From: Pseudoxanthomonas sp.
GTDB taxonomy: Bacteria > Pseudomonadota > Gammaproteobacteria > Xanthomonadales > Xanthomonadaceae
Direction: 5' to 3'
Assembly: GCF_024710765.1 (NCBI RefSeq)
Contig: NZ_JANJUE010000016.1
Span: forward strand, 1-55,404
DNA length: 55,404 nt
The notes beneath the pieces are model-generated. The model was not told where the DNA came from. It was given only the letters and a program-made list of their open reading frames with translations, and did not search any database. Shown one piece after another: positions 8,329 through 16,802 of this stretch; the stretch's first letter is position 1; every line of letters begins with the position of its first letter. A program made the translations under genes and the position numbers.

Positions 8329-10659
8329 TCAGAAGGTCGCGGTGAGTTCCGGCGCCACCAGCGCCAGATGGGCGCGGAATACATCCTTGATGCGGGCCAG
8401 CGCCGCGTCGTTGTCGGCCTCGAACCGTAACACCAGGATCGGCGTGGTGTTGGAGGCGCGCAGCAGGCCCCAGCCATCGTCCCAATCCGCGCGCAGGCCG
8501 TCGATGGTCGCCACCCGGGCGCCGTCGAACCGCGCCGTCTCGACAAAGCGCTGGACCACTGCATGCGGCGTTTCCGCCTCCACCGGCACCTTGATCTCCG
8601 GAGTGGCGATGCCGTCCGGCAACGCCGACAACACGTCCGATGGGGCCTCCCCGCGCAGAGCCAGGATCTCCAGCAGCCGGGCGGCCGAATACAGGCCGTC
8701 GTCGAAACCGTACCAGCGCTCCTGGAAGAAGAAGTGGCCGCTCATCTCGCCAGCCAGTTCGGCGCCGGTCTCGCGCATCTTGGCCTTGATCAGCGAGTGC
8801 CCGGTCTTCCACATCAGCGGCGTGCCGCCATTCCGCAGGACCCACGACTGTAGTTTTCCGGTGCACTTCACGTCGTAGATGATCATCGCGCCGGGATTGC
8901 GCTCCAGCACGTCCGCGGCGAACAGCATCAGCAGGCGATCGGGGAAGATGACCGCGCCATCCCGGGTCACCACGCCGAGTCGGTCGCCGTCGCCATCGAA
9001 GGCCAGGCCCAGGTCGGCGTCGAAGCGCTTGACCATCTGGATCAAGTCTTCCAGGTTGTGCGGTTCGCTGGGATCGGGGTGATGATTCGGGAAGGTGCCA
9101 TCCACTTCGCAGTACAGCGGGATGACATCGGCGCCAATCGACTCCAGCAGGCGCGGCGCGATATCGCCGGCCACGCCGTTGCCGGCATCCACCACGACTT
9201 TCAGCGGGCGCTCCAACTGGACGTCGTCGGCGATCCGCTGGATGTAGTCGGCGGCGATATCGCGCTCCTGCGCGTCGCCCGGAATGGTCGCTTCATGCAG
9301 CCGGCCATCGCGGATGCGTTCGTACAGATCGGTGATGGTGTCGCCGGACAGGGTTTCGCCACCGACCACGATCTTGAAACCGTTGTAGTCCGGCGGGTTG
9401 TGGCTGCCGGTGACCGCGACGCAACTGCCGGCACGCAGTTGGTAGGCGCCGAAATACGCGACCGGGGTCGGCACCATGCCGATGTCGATGACATTGCGAC
9501 CGGCGCGGCGCAGGCCGGCGATCAGGCCCGCCACCAGTTCCGGGCCGGAAAGCCGGCCATCGCGACCGACCACGATGTCGGTCAGGTCCTGTTCCTGCAT
9601 CACGCTGCCGATGGCCTGGCCGATGCATTCGGCCACATCCGCATTGAGGGTTTTGCCGACGATGCCGCGGATGTCGTACGCGCGGAAGATGCCGGGATCG
9701 ACGTCCACGGGAATGCGTTCTCTGCTCATGCTGCCTGTCTGTGGGGAGGAAAGGGGTGCTCTCGTCGCCACCGGCAACGGATCCCGCTCCAGGGCCTGGC
9801 CCAGGGTGGGTTCGTCGTCCCCGGTGGTGACCGCCTCGCCTCCCCGCAAGGCCGGAATCTTCAAACCGCCGCGCGCGGCCAACCAGGCCGCGATCGCCAG
9901 CAGCGCCGCCAGCACGGCACCGATGGAACTTCCCACTGCGCCGAGCCCGAACGGACCGGATGCGCTGTCGGGTTGCGCCGCAGCCACGCGCAGGCCGGTC
10001 TTGCCCACCGCGTGCGCCATCACCTCGGCACCGTCGGCCAGTTGCGTGCTGCCGCGCTCGACCACGTTGAAACTGCCCTGCCGCAGTGCCAGGTAGGTCC
10101 CTGGCGGCAATGGCACACCGTCGAAACCCGAGGTCAGCCGGGCCAGCGGCAGGCGCGCGTACACCACGCCTTGGGGCACGTCGACCGCCAGGCCGAAGAC
10201 CGGCTTGCCGCCATCGCGAACCACGCGTGCGACCACCGCCTGTCCCTGCTGCGCCGCTTCCAGCAAGGCCAGCCGGCTGTACCCGAACGTGGCGGGGTCG
10301 GCATAGGCCTGGCCGAGATCGCGCGGCATGAGCTCCACGTGTTCAGCGTCCGCCCATCCATGCCGGATCGCCTGGGCGGCCGCCGCCGGATCGCCGCTGG
10401 CCAGGGCGGTCTTCACCGCATCGGTGGACATCCGTCGGGTCAGCTGCGCGACCTGATCGCGATAGGCCGATTCCAGCGCGGCCACCCCGGCATCGCGGGC
10501 CCGCTGCAGGGCTTCGCCGCGGTCGGCGTCGCGCCACTGGCGTACGCCGTTCCAGCCCAGCCAGGCGGCCAGCAGGATGCCCAGCAGGGCAAGCCCGGGC
10601 AGGGCCCGCGAAAGGTCGCCCAGCGGCAACCGACGTCCACCTTCGCTCGATCCGCTCAT
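8329..10659 (-). CDS. algC: Membrane-anchored phosphomannomutase/phosphoglucomutase
   Basis: The C-terminal 465 residues are a complete alpha-D-phosphohexomutase, interconverting mannose or glucose 6- and 1-phosphates for exopolysaccharide and LPS sugars. Visible are the phosphoserine loop TGSHNP (Ser near residue 419), metal-binding DGDGDR, sugar-binding GEMSGHFFF and phosphate-binding RASNTTP. Residues 1-310 are an extra part: a membrane segment near 14-35, an extracytoplasmic region, a second membrane segment near 240-263 and a linker. The 776-residue long form is known from Xanthomonadaceae. It follows dut by 16 bases in the coaBC-dut operon. An internal ATG at 9729 would give only the soluble enzyme. 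Confidence 0.92.
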   Translation of the reverse strand: MSGSSEGGRRLPLGDLSRALPGLALLGILLAAWLGWNGVRQWRDADRGEALQRARDAGVAALESAYRDQVAQLTRRMSTDAVKTALASGDPAAAAQAIRHGWADAEHVELMPRDLGQAYADPATFGYSRLALLEAAQQGQAVVARVVRDGGKPVFGLAVDVPQGVVYARLPLARLTSGFDGVPLPPGTYLALRQGSFNVVERGSTQLADGAEVMAHAVGKTGLRVAAAQPDSASGPFGLGAVGSSIGAVLAALLAIAAWLAARGGLKIPALRGGEAVTTGDDEPTLGQALERDPLPVATRAPLSSPQTGSMSRERIPVDVDPGIFRAYDIRGIVGKTLNADVAECIGQAIGSVMQEQDLTDIVVGRDGRLSGPELVAGLIAGLRRAGRNVIDIGMVPTPVAYFGAYQLRAGSCVAVTGSHNPPDYNGFKIVVGGETLSGDTITDLYERIRDGRLHEATIPGDAQERDIAADYIQRIADDVQLERPLKVVVDAGNGVAGDIAPRLLESIGADVIPLYCEVDGTFPNHHPDPSEPHNLEDLIQMVKRFDADLGLAFDGDGDRLGVVTRDGAVIFPDRLLMLFAADVLERNPGAMIIYDVKCTGKLQSWVLRNGGTPLMWKTGHSLIKAKMRETGAELAGEMSGHFFFQERWYGFDDGLYSAARLLEILALRGEAPSDVLSALPDGIATPEIKVPVEAETPHAVVQRFVETARFDGARVATIDGLRADWDDGWGLLRASNTTPILVLRFEADNDAALARIKDVFRAHLALVAPELTATF

Positions 10660-10675
10660 CCGTGCCCGTCCCCTG

Positions 10676-11146
10676 TCAGCGCAACCCGGTATGGCCGAAA
10701 CCGCCGGCCCCCCGGGCGCTGTCGGCAAATGCATCCACGACCTGGAAGCTTACGCGCACGATGGGCAGCACGACCAACTGGGCGATGCGATCGCCGGGCT
10801 GGATGGTGAAGGCCTCGTGACCCCGGTTCCAGACGCTGATCAGCAGCGGCCCCTGGTAGTCGGCGTCGATCAGGCCGGTGCCATTGCCCAGCACGATGCC
10901 GTGCCGGTGGCCCAGCCCGGAACGCGGCAACACCACCGCGCACAGGTGCGGGTCCGACAGGTGCACGGCGATGCCGCTGGGGACCAGTGCGGCGTCGCCG
11001 GGCTGCAGGGTGAGGGTGGCGTCGAGCGCCGCGCGCAGGTCCACGCCGGCGCTGGCCGCGGTCGCGTAGGCGGGCAACGGCCACTCGTCGCCGAACCGGG
11101 GGTCCAGCAGCTTCAGTTCCACGGATTGCGTGCCAGCCGGGCTCAT
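10676..11146 (-). CDS. dut: dUTP diphosphatase
   Basis: Dut hydrolyses dUTP to dUMP, keeping uracil out of DNA and feeding dTMP synthesis. The 156-residue trimeric-type enzyme shows the family motifs in order: [33 protein letters not shown] and the C-terminal arm [10 protein letters not shown]. Its ATG overlaps the coaBC stop codon (ATGA), as in many gammaproteobacteria, and algC follows after 16 bases. Confidence 0.97.
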   Translation of the reverse strand: MSPAGTQSVELKLLDPRFGDEWPLPAYATAASAGVDLRAALDATLTLQPGDAALVPSGIAVHLSDPHLCAVVLPRSGLGHRHGIVLGNGTGLIDADYQGPLLISVWNRGHEAFTIQPGDRIAQLVVLPIVRVSFQVVDAFADSARGAGGFGHTGLR

Positions 11147-12369
11147 GCGTTCAGTCGCTCCACGATCAGATCCATCAGGGCATCGGCCAGCCGGGTCTTG
11201 GGGGCCGAGGCGAACTCCCGTTCCCCGTCCTTCCAGTAGGCGGTCAGCGCATTCTGGTCACTCTCGAATCCGCCTTCGGCGATGCCGACGCGGTTGGCGA
11301 TGATCATGTCCAGGCGCTTGGCCTTCAGTTTGCCGCGCGCGTAGTGCTCGACGTTTTCGGTCTCCGCGGCAAAGCCCACCACCAGCTTCAGGGCCTGGGT
11401 CTGCGCGGCCACCTCGGCCAGGATGTCCGGGGTGCGCACCAAATCCAGTTCCAGCTTCTCGCCGGTCTTCTTGATCTTGTTGGGGACAGCGACCCGCGGG
11501 GCGTAGTCGGCCACCGCCGCGGCGCCGATGTAGATGTCGGCCGGCAACGCCGCGAGCACGGCCTCGCGCATCTGCGCGGCCGAGCGCACGTCCACCCGGC
11601 TCACCCCTGCGGGCGTCGGCAGATGCACCGGCCCGGCCACCAGCACCACCTCGGCGCCGCGCCGGGCCGCGCTGGCGGCCACCGCGAATCCCATCTTGCC
11701 GCTGCTGCGGTTGCCCAGGTAGCGCACCGGATCCAGGTCTTCGTAGGTCGGTCCGGCGCTGACGACGACGCGCATGCCAGCCAGATCGCGGGCCGCGGCC
11801 GTCGCCGCATGGCCCCCGGCCAGCGTGGCGACGATGTCCCCGGGTTCGCTCAGGCGGCCCGGTCCGGATTCCCCCTCGGCCAGCGGACCGTCCTCCGGAC
11901 CGATGATCTGCACGCCGCGCTCGCGCAGCACGGCGAGATTGGCCGCCGTAGCCGGGTGTTGCCACATGCGGTGGTTCATCGCCGGCGCGACCGTGATCGG
12001 CGCGGTGGTCGCCAGGCACAGCGTGGTGACCAGGTCATTGGCGAAGCCATGGGCCAGGCGCGCCAGCAGATCCGCGGTGGCCGGCGCCACCACGATGCGG
12101 TCGGCCCAGCGCGCGAGTTCGATGTGGCCCATCGCCGCCTCGGCGGCGCTGTCCCAGAGGCTGGTCCGGACCGGATGCCCGGATAGGGCCTGGAAACTCA
12201 GTGTGGTGACGAACTGCTGGGCGCCGTCGGTCATGGCGACCTGCACCTCGGCGCCGGCGTCGCGCAGCCGCCGCACCAGTTCCAGCGACTTGTACGCGGC
12301 GATGCCGCCGCCCACGCATACCAACAGGCGCTGGCCGTGCAGCGGCCGTGGCTCGAGACTTCCGGTCAC
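11143..12369 (-). CDS. coaBC: Bifunctional phosphopantothenoylcysteine decarboxylase/synthetase
   Basis: CoaBC makes 4'-phosphopantetheine for coenzyme A: the C-terminal CoaB half joins cysteine to phosphopantothenate and the N-terminal CoaC flavoprotein half decarboxylates the product. The 408-residue protein has the FMN-binding [11 protein letters not shown] start, the APAMNHRMW active-site segment of CoaC, and the NRSSGKMG and AAAVADYAP motifs of CoaB. The start is GTG at 12369 with AGGA 9 bases upstream. It is first in the coaBC-dut-algC operon and divergent from radC. Confidence 0.96.
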   Translation of the reverse strand: MTGSLEPRPLHGQRLLVCVGGGIAAYKSLELVRRLRDAGAEVQVAMTDGAQQFVTTLSFQALSGHPVRTSLWDSAAEAAMGHIELARWADRIVVAPATADLLARLAHGFANDLVTTLCLATTAPITVAPAMNHRMWQHPATAANLAVLRERGVQIIGPEDGPLAEGESGPGRLSEPGDIVATLAGGHAATAAARDLAGMRVVVSAGPTYEDLDPVRYLGNRSSGKMGFAVAASAARRGAEVVLVAGPVHLPTPAGVSRVDVRSAAQMREAVLAALPADIYIGAAAVADYAPRVAVPNKIKKTGEKLELDLVRTPDILAEVAAQTQALKLVVGFAAETENVEHYARGKLKAKRLDMIIANRVGIAEGGFESDQNALTAYWKDGEREFASAPKTRLADALMDLIVERLNA

Positions 12370-12394
12370 GTCGGGTTTCCTACAGACGAACAGG

Positions 12395-12422
12395 GGATTA
12401 GCTTACCCGATGGCCCCGCCAA
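12395..12422 (-). promoter_or_regulatory. Possible promoter of coaBC-dut-algC
   Basis: On the minus strand TTGGCG (12422-12417), a 16-base spacer, then TAATCC (12400-12395), 25 bases before the GTG of coaBC. Matches are partial, so this is a weak call. Confidence 0.35.
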
Positions 12423-12463
12423 GCCTGATGGCGGTGGTTGCGCGTCCGCGGCATCGTGGCCAT

Positions 12464-13138
12464 ATGCACATCCGAGACTGGCCCGTCCACGAGCGCCCCC
12501 GTGAAAAGCTTTTCACCCGGGGACCCGCCGCCCTCTCCGACGCCGAGCTGCTGGCGCTGTTCCTGGGTTCGGGCATGCGCGGGCAGGACGCGGTCGCCAC
12601 CGCGCGCGAACTGCTTTCTTCCCACGGTCCGCTGCGGCGCCTGCTCGACCGGCCGCCCGCGGAGCTGGTCGCCCTGCCCGGCCTGGGGCCGGCCCGGGCC
12701 AGCCGGATGGCCGGCGCACTGGAAATCGGCCGCCGCCACCTGGCCGCGGATCTGGAACGCGGCGAACAGCTGACCGACCCGACGATGGCCGGGCGCTACT
12801 TCAGCCAGCGCCTGCGCGCGCACGACCACGAGGTGTTCGCGGCCCTGTTCCTGGATGTGCGCCATCGCGCGCTGGCCTTCGAGGAACTGTTCCGCGGCAC
12901 CCTGGACAGCGCCGAGGTGCATCCGCGGGAGGTGGTCAGGCGGGCGCTGGCCCACAACGCCGCGGCGGTGATCATCGGCCACAACCACCCGTCCGGGCAC
13001 AGCGCGCCCTCCGAGGCGGATCGCCTGATCACGCTGCGCTTGCGGGATGCCCTGTCGCTGATGGATATCCGGCTGCTGGATCACTTCGTGGTCGGCGACG
13101 GTCCTCCCACCTCGCTGGCTGCGCGCGGCTGGCTCTAA
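12464..13138 (+). CDS. radC: RadC-family JAB-domain protein
   Basis: The 224-residue protein has an N-terminal helix-hairpin-helix region (about residues 40-85) and a C-terminal MPN/JAB metalloprotease-like domain. The full zinc motif GHNHPSGHSAPSEAD is present near residues 168-182. RadC proteins were once linked to DNA repair, but their real function is not settled. Placement divergent from coaBC matches the conserved proteobacterial order. The ATG at 12464 gives the standard family start MHIRDWP; the frame is open far upstream, but that part is antisense to coaBC. Confidence 0.92.
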   Translation: MHIRDWPVHERPREKLFTRGPAALSDAELLALFLGSGMRGQDAVATARELLSSHGPLRRLLDRPPAELVALPGLGPARASRMAGALEIGRRHLAADLERGEQLTDPTMAGRYFSQRLRAHDHEVFAALFLDVRHRALAFEELFRGTLDSAEVHPREVVRRALAHNAAAVIIGHNHPSGHSAPSEADRLITLRLRDALSLMDIRLLDHFVVGDGPPTSLAARGWL

Positions 13139-13230
13139 CCACCTCGGCATTTCCGGGGAACCCGTGGGGTTGCGGCGGCGGTTGCGGGAGCACCGTTCAG
13201 GCCACGCCGGACGGCCTCGCCGGTTCCGCG

Positions 13231-13236
13231 TAAAAT
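13231..13236 (+). promoter_or_regulatory. Candidate -10 element for argS
   Basis: TAAAAT stands 31 bases before the argS GTG, in otherwise GC-rich sequence. The -35 region is poor (CGGACG at 17 bases), so the call rests on the -10 alone. Confidence 0.4.
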
Positions 13237-13266
13237 GCCCGGTCCCGCAACATCCGCAGACCCTCC

Positions 13267-14955
13267 GTGAAAGCCTCCCTACGCGCCTTGATCGCCCAGG
13301 GCATCGATGCCCTGCGCCAGGCCGGCACCCTGCCGGCCGATGCCGCCACACCGGATTTCGTGGTCGAGCGCCCCAAGACCCGAGAGCACGGGGATTTCGC
13401 CACCAACGCCGCGATGCTGCTGGCCAAGACCGCGCGCAGCAATCCGCGCGCCATCGCCACCGCCCTGGTCGCCGCGCTGCCGGCGAGCGATGACGTTGCC
13501 AGGGTGGAGATCGCCGGTCCGGGCTTCATCAATTTCCATCTCACCGCCGCCGCCTACCAGCGCGAGGTCGCCACCGCCCTGCGCCAGGGCGCGGCTTACG
13601 GCAGCAACCACAGCGGCGCCGGCCGGATGGTCGGGGTGGAATACGTCTCGGCCAATCCCACCGGGCCGCTGCACGTCGGCCATGGCCGTGCCGGCGCGAT
13701 TGGCGACTGCATCGCCCGTGTCCTGGCCGCCAACGGCTGGAACACCCGCCGCGAGTTCTACTACAACGACGCCGGCGTGCAGATCGACAACCTGGCCAGG
13801 TCCACCCAGGCGCGCGCCAAGGGCCTGACCCCGGACAGCGAAGGCTGGCCGGAGGACGGCTATCGCGGCGACTACATCGCCGACGTCGCCCAGGCCTACC
13901 TGGACGGCGACACGGTCGAGTTCGAGAACCACGTGGTCGTGGGCGGCAAGGATCCGGACGACCTGGACGCCATCCGCCAGTTCGCCGTGGCCTACCTGCG
14001 CCGCGAGCAGAACCTGGACCTGGCCGCGTTCGGCGTCTCGTTCGACGTCTATTTCCTGGAAAGCTCGCTGTACGCCGACCACAAGGTCGAGGAGACGGTG
14101 AACAAGCTGGTCGCCTCCGGGCATACCTACGAGGAAGGCGGCGCGCTGTGGCTGAAGTCCACCGACTTCGGCGACGACAAGGACCGGGTGATGCGCAAGT
14201 CCGACGGCACCTACACCTATTTCGTGCCGGACGTGGCCTACCACCTGAGCAAGTGGCAGCGTGGCTATGGCCGCGCGATCACCGAGCTGGGCGCCGACCA
14301 TCATGGCTCGCTGGCGCGGGTTCGCGCCGGCCTGCAGGCACTGAACGAAGGCATCCCCGCCGGCTATCCCGAATACGTGCTGCACCAGATGGTCACCGTG
14401 ATGCGCGGCGGCGAGGAAGTGAAGCTTTCCAAGCGCGCCGGCAGCTATTTCACCTTGCGGGATCTGATCGAGGAAGCCGGGCGCGATGCCACGCGCTGGT
14501 TCCTGATCGCGCGCAAGCCCGATTCGCAACTGACCTTCGACATCGATCTGGCCCGCCAGCAGAGCAACGACAACCCGGTGTTCTACGTGCAGTACGCGCA
14601 TGCCCGCGTGTGCAGCCTGCATCGCCAGGCCGCCGAAAAAGGCTACGCCTACGACCAGGCCAATGGCCTGGCCCACCTGGCCCGCCTGGACGACGAACTG
14701 TCGCTGGCGTTGATGGTGGAGCTGTCGCGTTATCCGGAGGTGGTGGAAAACGCAGGCGAGTCGCTGGAGCCGCACGCGATTGCGCAATACCTGCGCGAGT
14801 TGGCCTATGCTTTCCACACGTGGTATGCCGGCACGCCGGTGTTGATCGAGGATGCCGACGCGCGCGACGCGCGACTGGCGCTGGCCTCGGCCGTGCGGCT
14901 TGCGCTGGCCAACGGCATGGATCTGTTGGGCGTCAGCGCGCCCGAGAAAATGTAA
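13267..14955 (+). CDS. argS: Arginyl-tRNA synthetase
   Basis: ArgS charges tRNA-Arg. The 562-residue protein has the N-terminal Add-1 domain, the HIGH-like HVGH motif (residues 136-139) within [14 protein letters not shown], and a KMSKS-like KLSKRAG. The C-terminal DALR anticodon-binding domain ends the protein. The start is GTG (MKASLRALI); no clear Shine-Dalgarno precedes it. A SPOR-domain gene follows after 15 bases, as in other xanthomonads. Confidence 0.97.
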   Translation: MKASLRALIAQGIDALRQAGTLPADAATPDFVVERPKTREHGDFATNAAMLLAKTARSNPRAIATALVAALPASDDVARVEIAGPGFINFHLTAAAYQREVATALRQGAAYGSNHSGAGRMVGVEYVSANPTGPLHVGHGRAGAIGDCIARVLAANGWNTRREFYYNDAGVQIDNLARSTQARAKGLTPDSEGWPEDGYRGDYIADVAQAYLDGDTVEFENHVVVGGKDPDDLDAIRQFAVAYLRREQNLDLAAFGVSFDVYFLESSLYADHKVEETVNKLVASGHTYEEGGALWLKSTDFGDDKDRVMRKSDGTYTYFVPDVAYHLSKWQRGYGRAITELGADHHGSLARVRAGLQALNEGIPAGYPEYVLHQMVTVMRGGEEVKLSKRAGSYFTLRDLIEEAGRDATRWFLIARKPDSQLTFDIDLARQQSNDNPVFYVQYAHARVCSLHRQAAEKGYAYDQANGLAHLARLDDELSLALMVELSRYPEVVENAGESLEPHAIAQYLRELAYAFHTWYAGTPVLIEDADARDARLALASAVRLALANGMDLLGVSAPEKM

Positions 14956-14970
14956 CCGGAGATTTTTTGA

Positions 14971-15798
14971 ATGGCGGCACGTCGCGGCAAGAGTCAGGCC
15001 ACCCGTAATTCCAGCCATGCCACCCCGGCCTGGGTGTGGCTGCTGCTGGGCCTGCTGATCGGCCTGGCGATCTATTTCATCGCCCCGGGCCTGATGAAGA
15101 AGGACGGCGACGGCTTCTTCCGTCCGCAGCCGAATCCGGACGCGCAGCCGGCGCCGGTGGCCTCGGCCGATGTCGAGGCGGTGGTGCCCGAATCTGCGGG
15201 CGCCTCGTCCAGCGCCGCGCCCGCCGCCGATGGTGGCGCCGACGCACAGGCGCCGACGAAGGAACCGCAGTACGACTTCTACACCCTGCTGCCCGGCAAG
15301 GAAGTGCAGATGTCCGACGCCGAGCTGGCCGCCAGCGCACGCGAGGAAGCCGCACGCAAGGCGCGCGAGGAGAAGGCCGCAGCTTCGGCCGCCGCGACAC
15401 CCGCCACCGGCACGACGGCGGTGACCGGCGCCGCGCCGGGCGCGTTGCCGCGTCCCATCGATGAAGCGCCCGCGGCATCCGCGACGCCGGTCACCTCGCC
15501 CGCCGCCGCTTCGACGCCCAAGCCCGTGGCGGCTACGCCGCGCAGCGTGGCGGACGCGGACACCACCGCGCGCTACATCCTGCAGGCCGGCGCGTTCGGC
15601 GCCTCCGGCGATGCCGAGGCGACCAAGGCCAAGATCGCCCTGTTGGGCCTGAGCGCCCGCGTCGAATCCGCGCAGATCGGCGGCAAGACCGTCTATCGCG
15701 TGCGCATGGGACCCTATGGCACCGCCAGCGAACTGGCCGAAGCCAAGCAGAAGCTGGCCAGCGGCGGCCTGCCCGCCATGGCCATCAAGGCCCAGTGA
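14971..15798 (+). CDS. SPOR-domain inner-membrane protein (FtsN-like)
   Basis: The 275-residue protein has a short basic cytoplasmic tail, one membrane segment (about residues 20-40) and a long Ala/Pro-rich periplasmic linker. A C-terminal SPOR domain (about 200-275: YILQAGAFGASGDAEATKAKI to RVRMGPYG) binds denuded glycan strands at the septum. This layout resembles FtsN, which often lies beside argS. GGAG precedes the ATG. A strong terminator at 15859 closes the argS-SPOR unit. Whether it is the essential divisome FtsN is inference. Confidence 0.85.
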   Translation: MAARRGKSQATRNSSHATPAWVWLLLGLLIGLAIYFIAPGLMKKDGDGFFRPQPNPDAQPAPVASADVEAVVPESAGASSSAAPAADGGADAQAPTKEPQYDFYTLLPGKEVQMSDAELAASAREEAARKAREEKAAASAAATPATGTTAVTGAAPGALPRPIDEAPAASATPVTSPAAASTPKPVAATPRSVADADTTARYILQAGAFGASGDAEATKAKIALLGLSARVESAQIGGKTVYRVRMGPYGTASELAEAKQKLASGGLPAMAIKAQ

Positions 15799-15858
15799 TC
15801 GCGCCGGACTCCCGCGAACACGGAGGAGTCCGCATGCCGCATCCCGTTTCACTCTCCA

Positions 15859-15890
15859 CCCGCCACGCGCAGCCCGCGTGGCGGGTTTTT
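15859..15890 (+). terminator. Rho-independent terminator after the SPOR gene
   Basis: CCCGCCACGCG (15859-15869), a 5-base loop, CGCGTGGCGGG (15875-15885), then TTTTT. The stem is perfect over 11 pairs. Confidence 0.9.
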
Positions 15891-15949
15891 CATTGCAGTC
15901 CCATCCACACGCCGCGTTCCCCGCCGCGCCACTGATCCAAGGAGCCCCC

Positions 15950-16699
15950 ATGACCCGAACCGTCCTCATCACCGGAGCGACTTCCGGTTTTGGCGCCGCC
16001 GCCGTGCGCCGTTTCGCCGCTGACGGCTGGCGGGTGATCGCCACCGGCAGGCGGGCGGACCGCCTGCAGGCGCTGGTGGATGAACTGGGCGGCGAGCGCG
16101 TGCACGCGGCGGCCTTCGACATCCGCGACGAAGCGGCGATGGACGCGGCATTGGCGGCGTTGCCCGAGGCCTTTCGCGGCATCGATCTGCTGATCAACAA
16201 CGCCGGGCTCGCACTGGGCACCGCGCCGGCGCAGTCGGCCGTTCTGGACGACTGGCGCACCATGATCGCCACCAACATCGGCGCGCTGGTCACGCTGACC
16301 CAGCGCCTGCTGCCCGCGCTGATCGCGCGCAAGGGCGCGATCATCAACATCAGTTCGATCGCCGGCACCTATCCCTATCCCGGCGGGAATGTCTACGGCG
16401 GCACCAAGGCCTTCGTCACCCAGTTCTCGCTGGGACTGCGTTCGGATCTGCACGGCACCGGCGTGCGGGTGACCTCGATCGAACCGGGCATGGCCGAAAC
16501 CGAATTCACCCTGGTGCGCACGCATGGCGACCAGGCCGCATCGGACAAGCTCTATGACGGCGCGCAGCCGATGACCGCCGGGGACATCGCCGAAACCCTG
16601 TTCTGGGTCGCCACATTGCCGCCGCACCTGAACATCAATCGCCTGGAGCTGATGCCGGTGACGCAGTCGTTCGCGGGATTCCAGATACATCGGGGGTGA
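15950..16699 (+). CDS. YdfG-like short-chain dehydrogenase
   Basis: The 249-residue SDR enzyme probably oxidises 3-hydroxy acids such as serine, allo-threonine or 3-hydroxypropionate with NADP, as E. coli YdfG does. It shows the TGATSGFG nucleotide motif (about residues 8-15), NNAG, the catalytic Ser in INISSIAG and the YGGTK active-site pair, followed by AFVTQFS as in YdfG. The ATG at 15950 is preceded by AAGGAG. Standing between a terminator and a convergent speA, it is a single-gene unit. Confidence 0.88.
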   Translation: MTRTVLITGATSGFGAAAVRRFAADGWRVIATGRRADRLQALVDELGGERVHAAAFDIRDEAAMDAALAALPEAFRGIDLLINNAGLALGTAPAQSAVLDDWRTMIATNIGALVTLTQRLLPALIARKGAIINISSIAGTYPYPGGNVYGGTKAFVTQFSLGLRSDLHGTGVRVTSIEPGMAETEFTLVRTHGDQAASDKLYDGAQPMTAGDIAETLFWVATLPPHLNINRLELMPVTQSFAGFQIHRG

Positions 16700-16765
16700 G
16701 GGTTTCGCGCGGTCCTTGATGGCCGCGGCGTGCCCATCTGCTCGCCCCCATCCGCCCTACGGGCA

Positions 16766-16789
16766 CCTTCCCCCGCAAGCGGGGGAAGG
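16766..16789. repeat. Short palindromic hairpin between ydfG-like gene and speA
   Basis: CCTTCCCCCGC (16766-16776) and GCGGGGGAAGG (16779-16789) form a perfect 11-bp stem with a 2-base loop. Such CTTCCCCCGC palindromes are dispersed in many proteobacterial intergenic regions. It lies between two convergent genes and has no T-run; it may limit read-through or stabilise 3' ends. Confidence 0.6.
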
Positions 16790-16802
16790 GACAGGGTTGG
16801 CC

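Noticed and set aside
12438-12466. TTGCGC-N17-CATATG as a radC promoter
   Set aside because: The -10 would include the ATG itself, so transcription would begin inside the gene.
13279-16368. A 1029-codon open frame on the minus strand
   Set aside because: It is antisense to argS, the SPOR gene and the dehydrogenase gene, all with clear families. Long open antisense frames are expected at this GC content, and its translation is Gly/Arg/Ala/His-rich without any recognisable domain.
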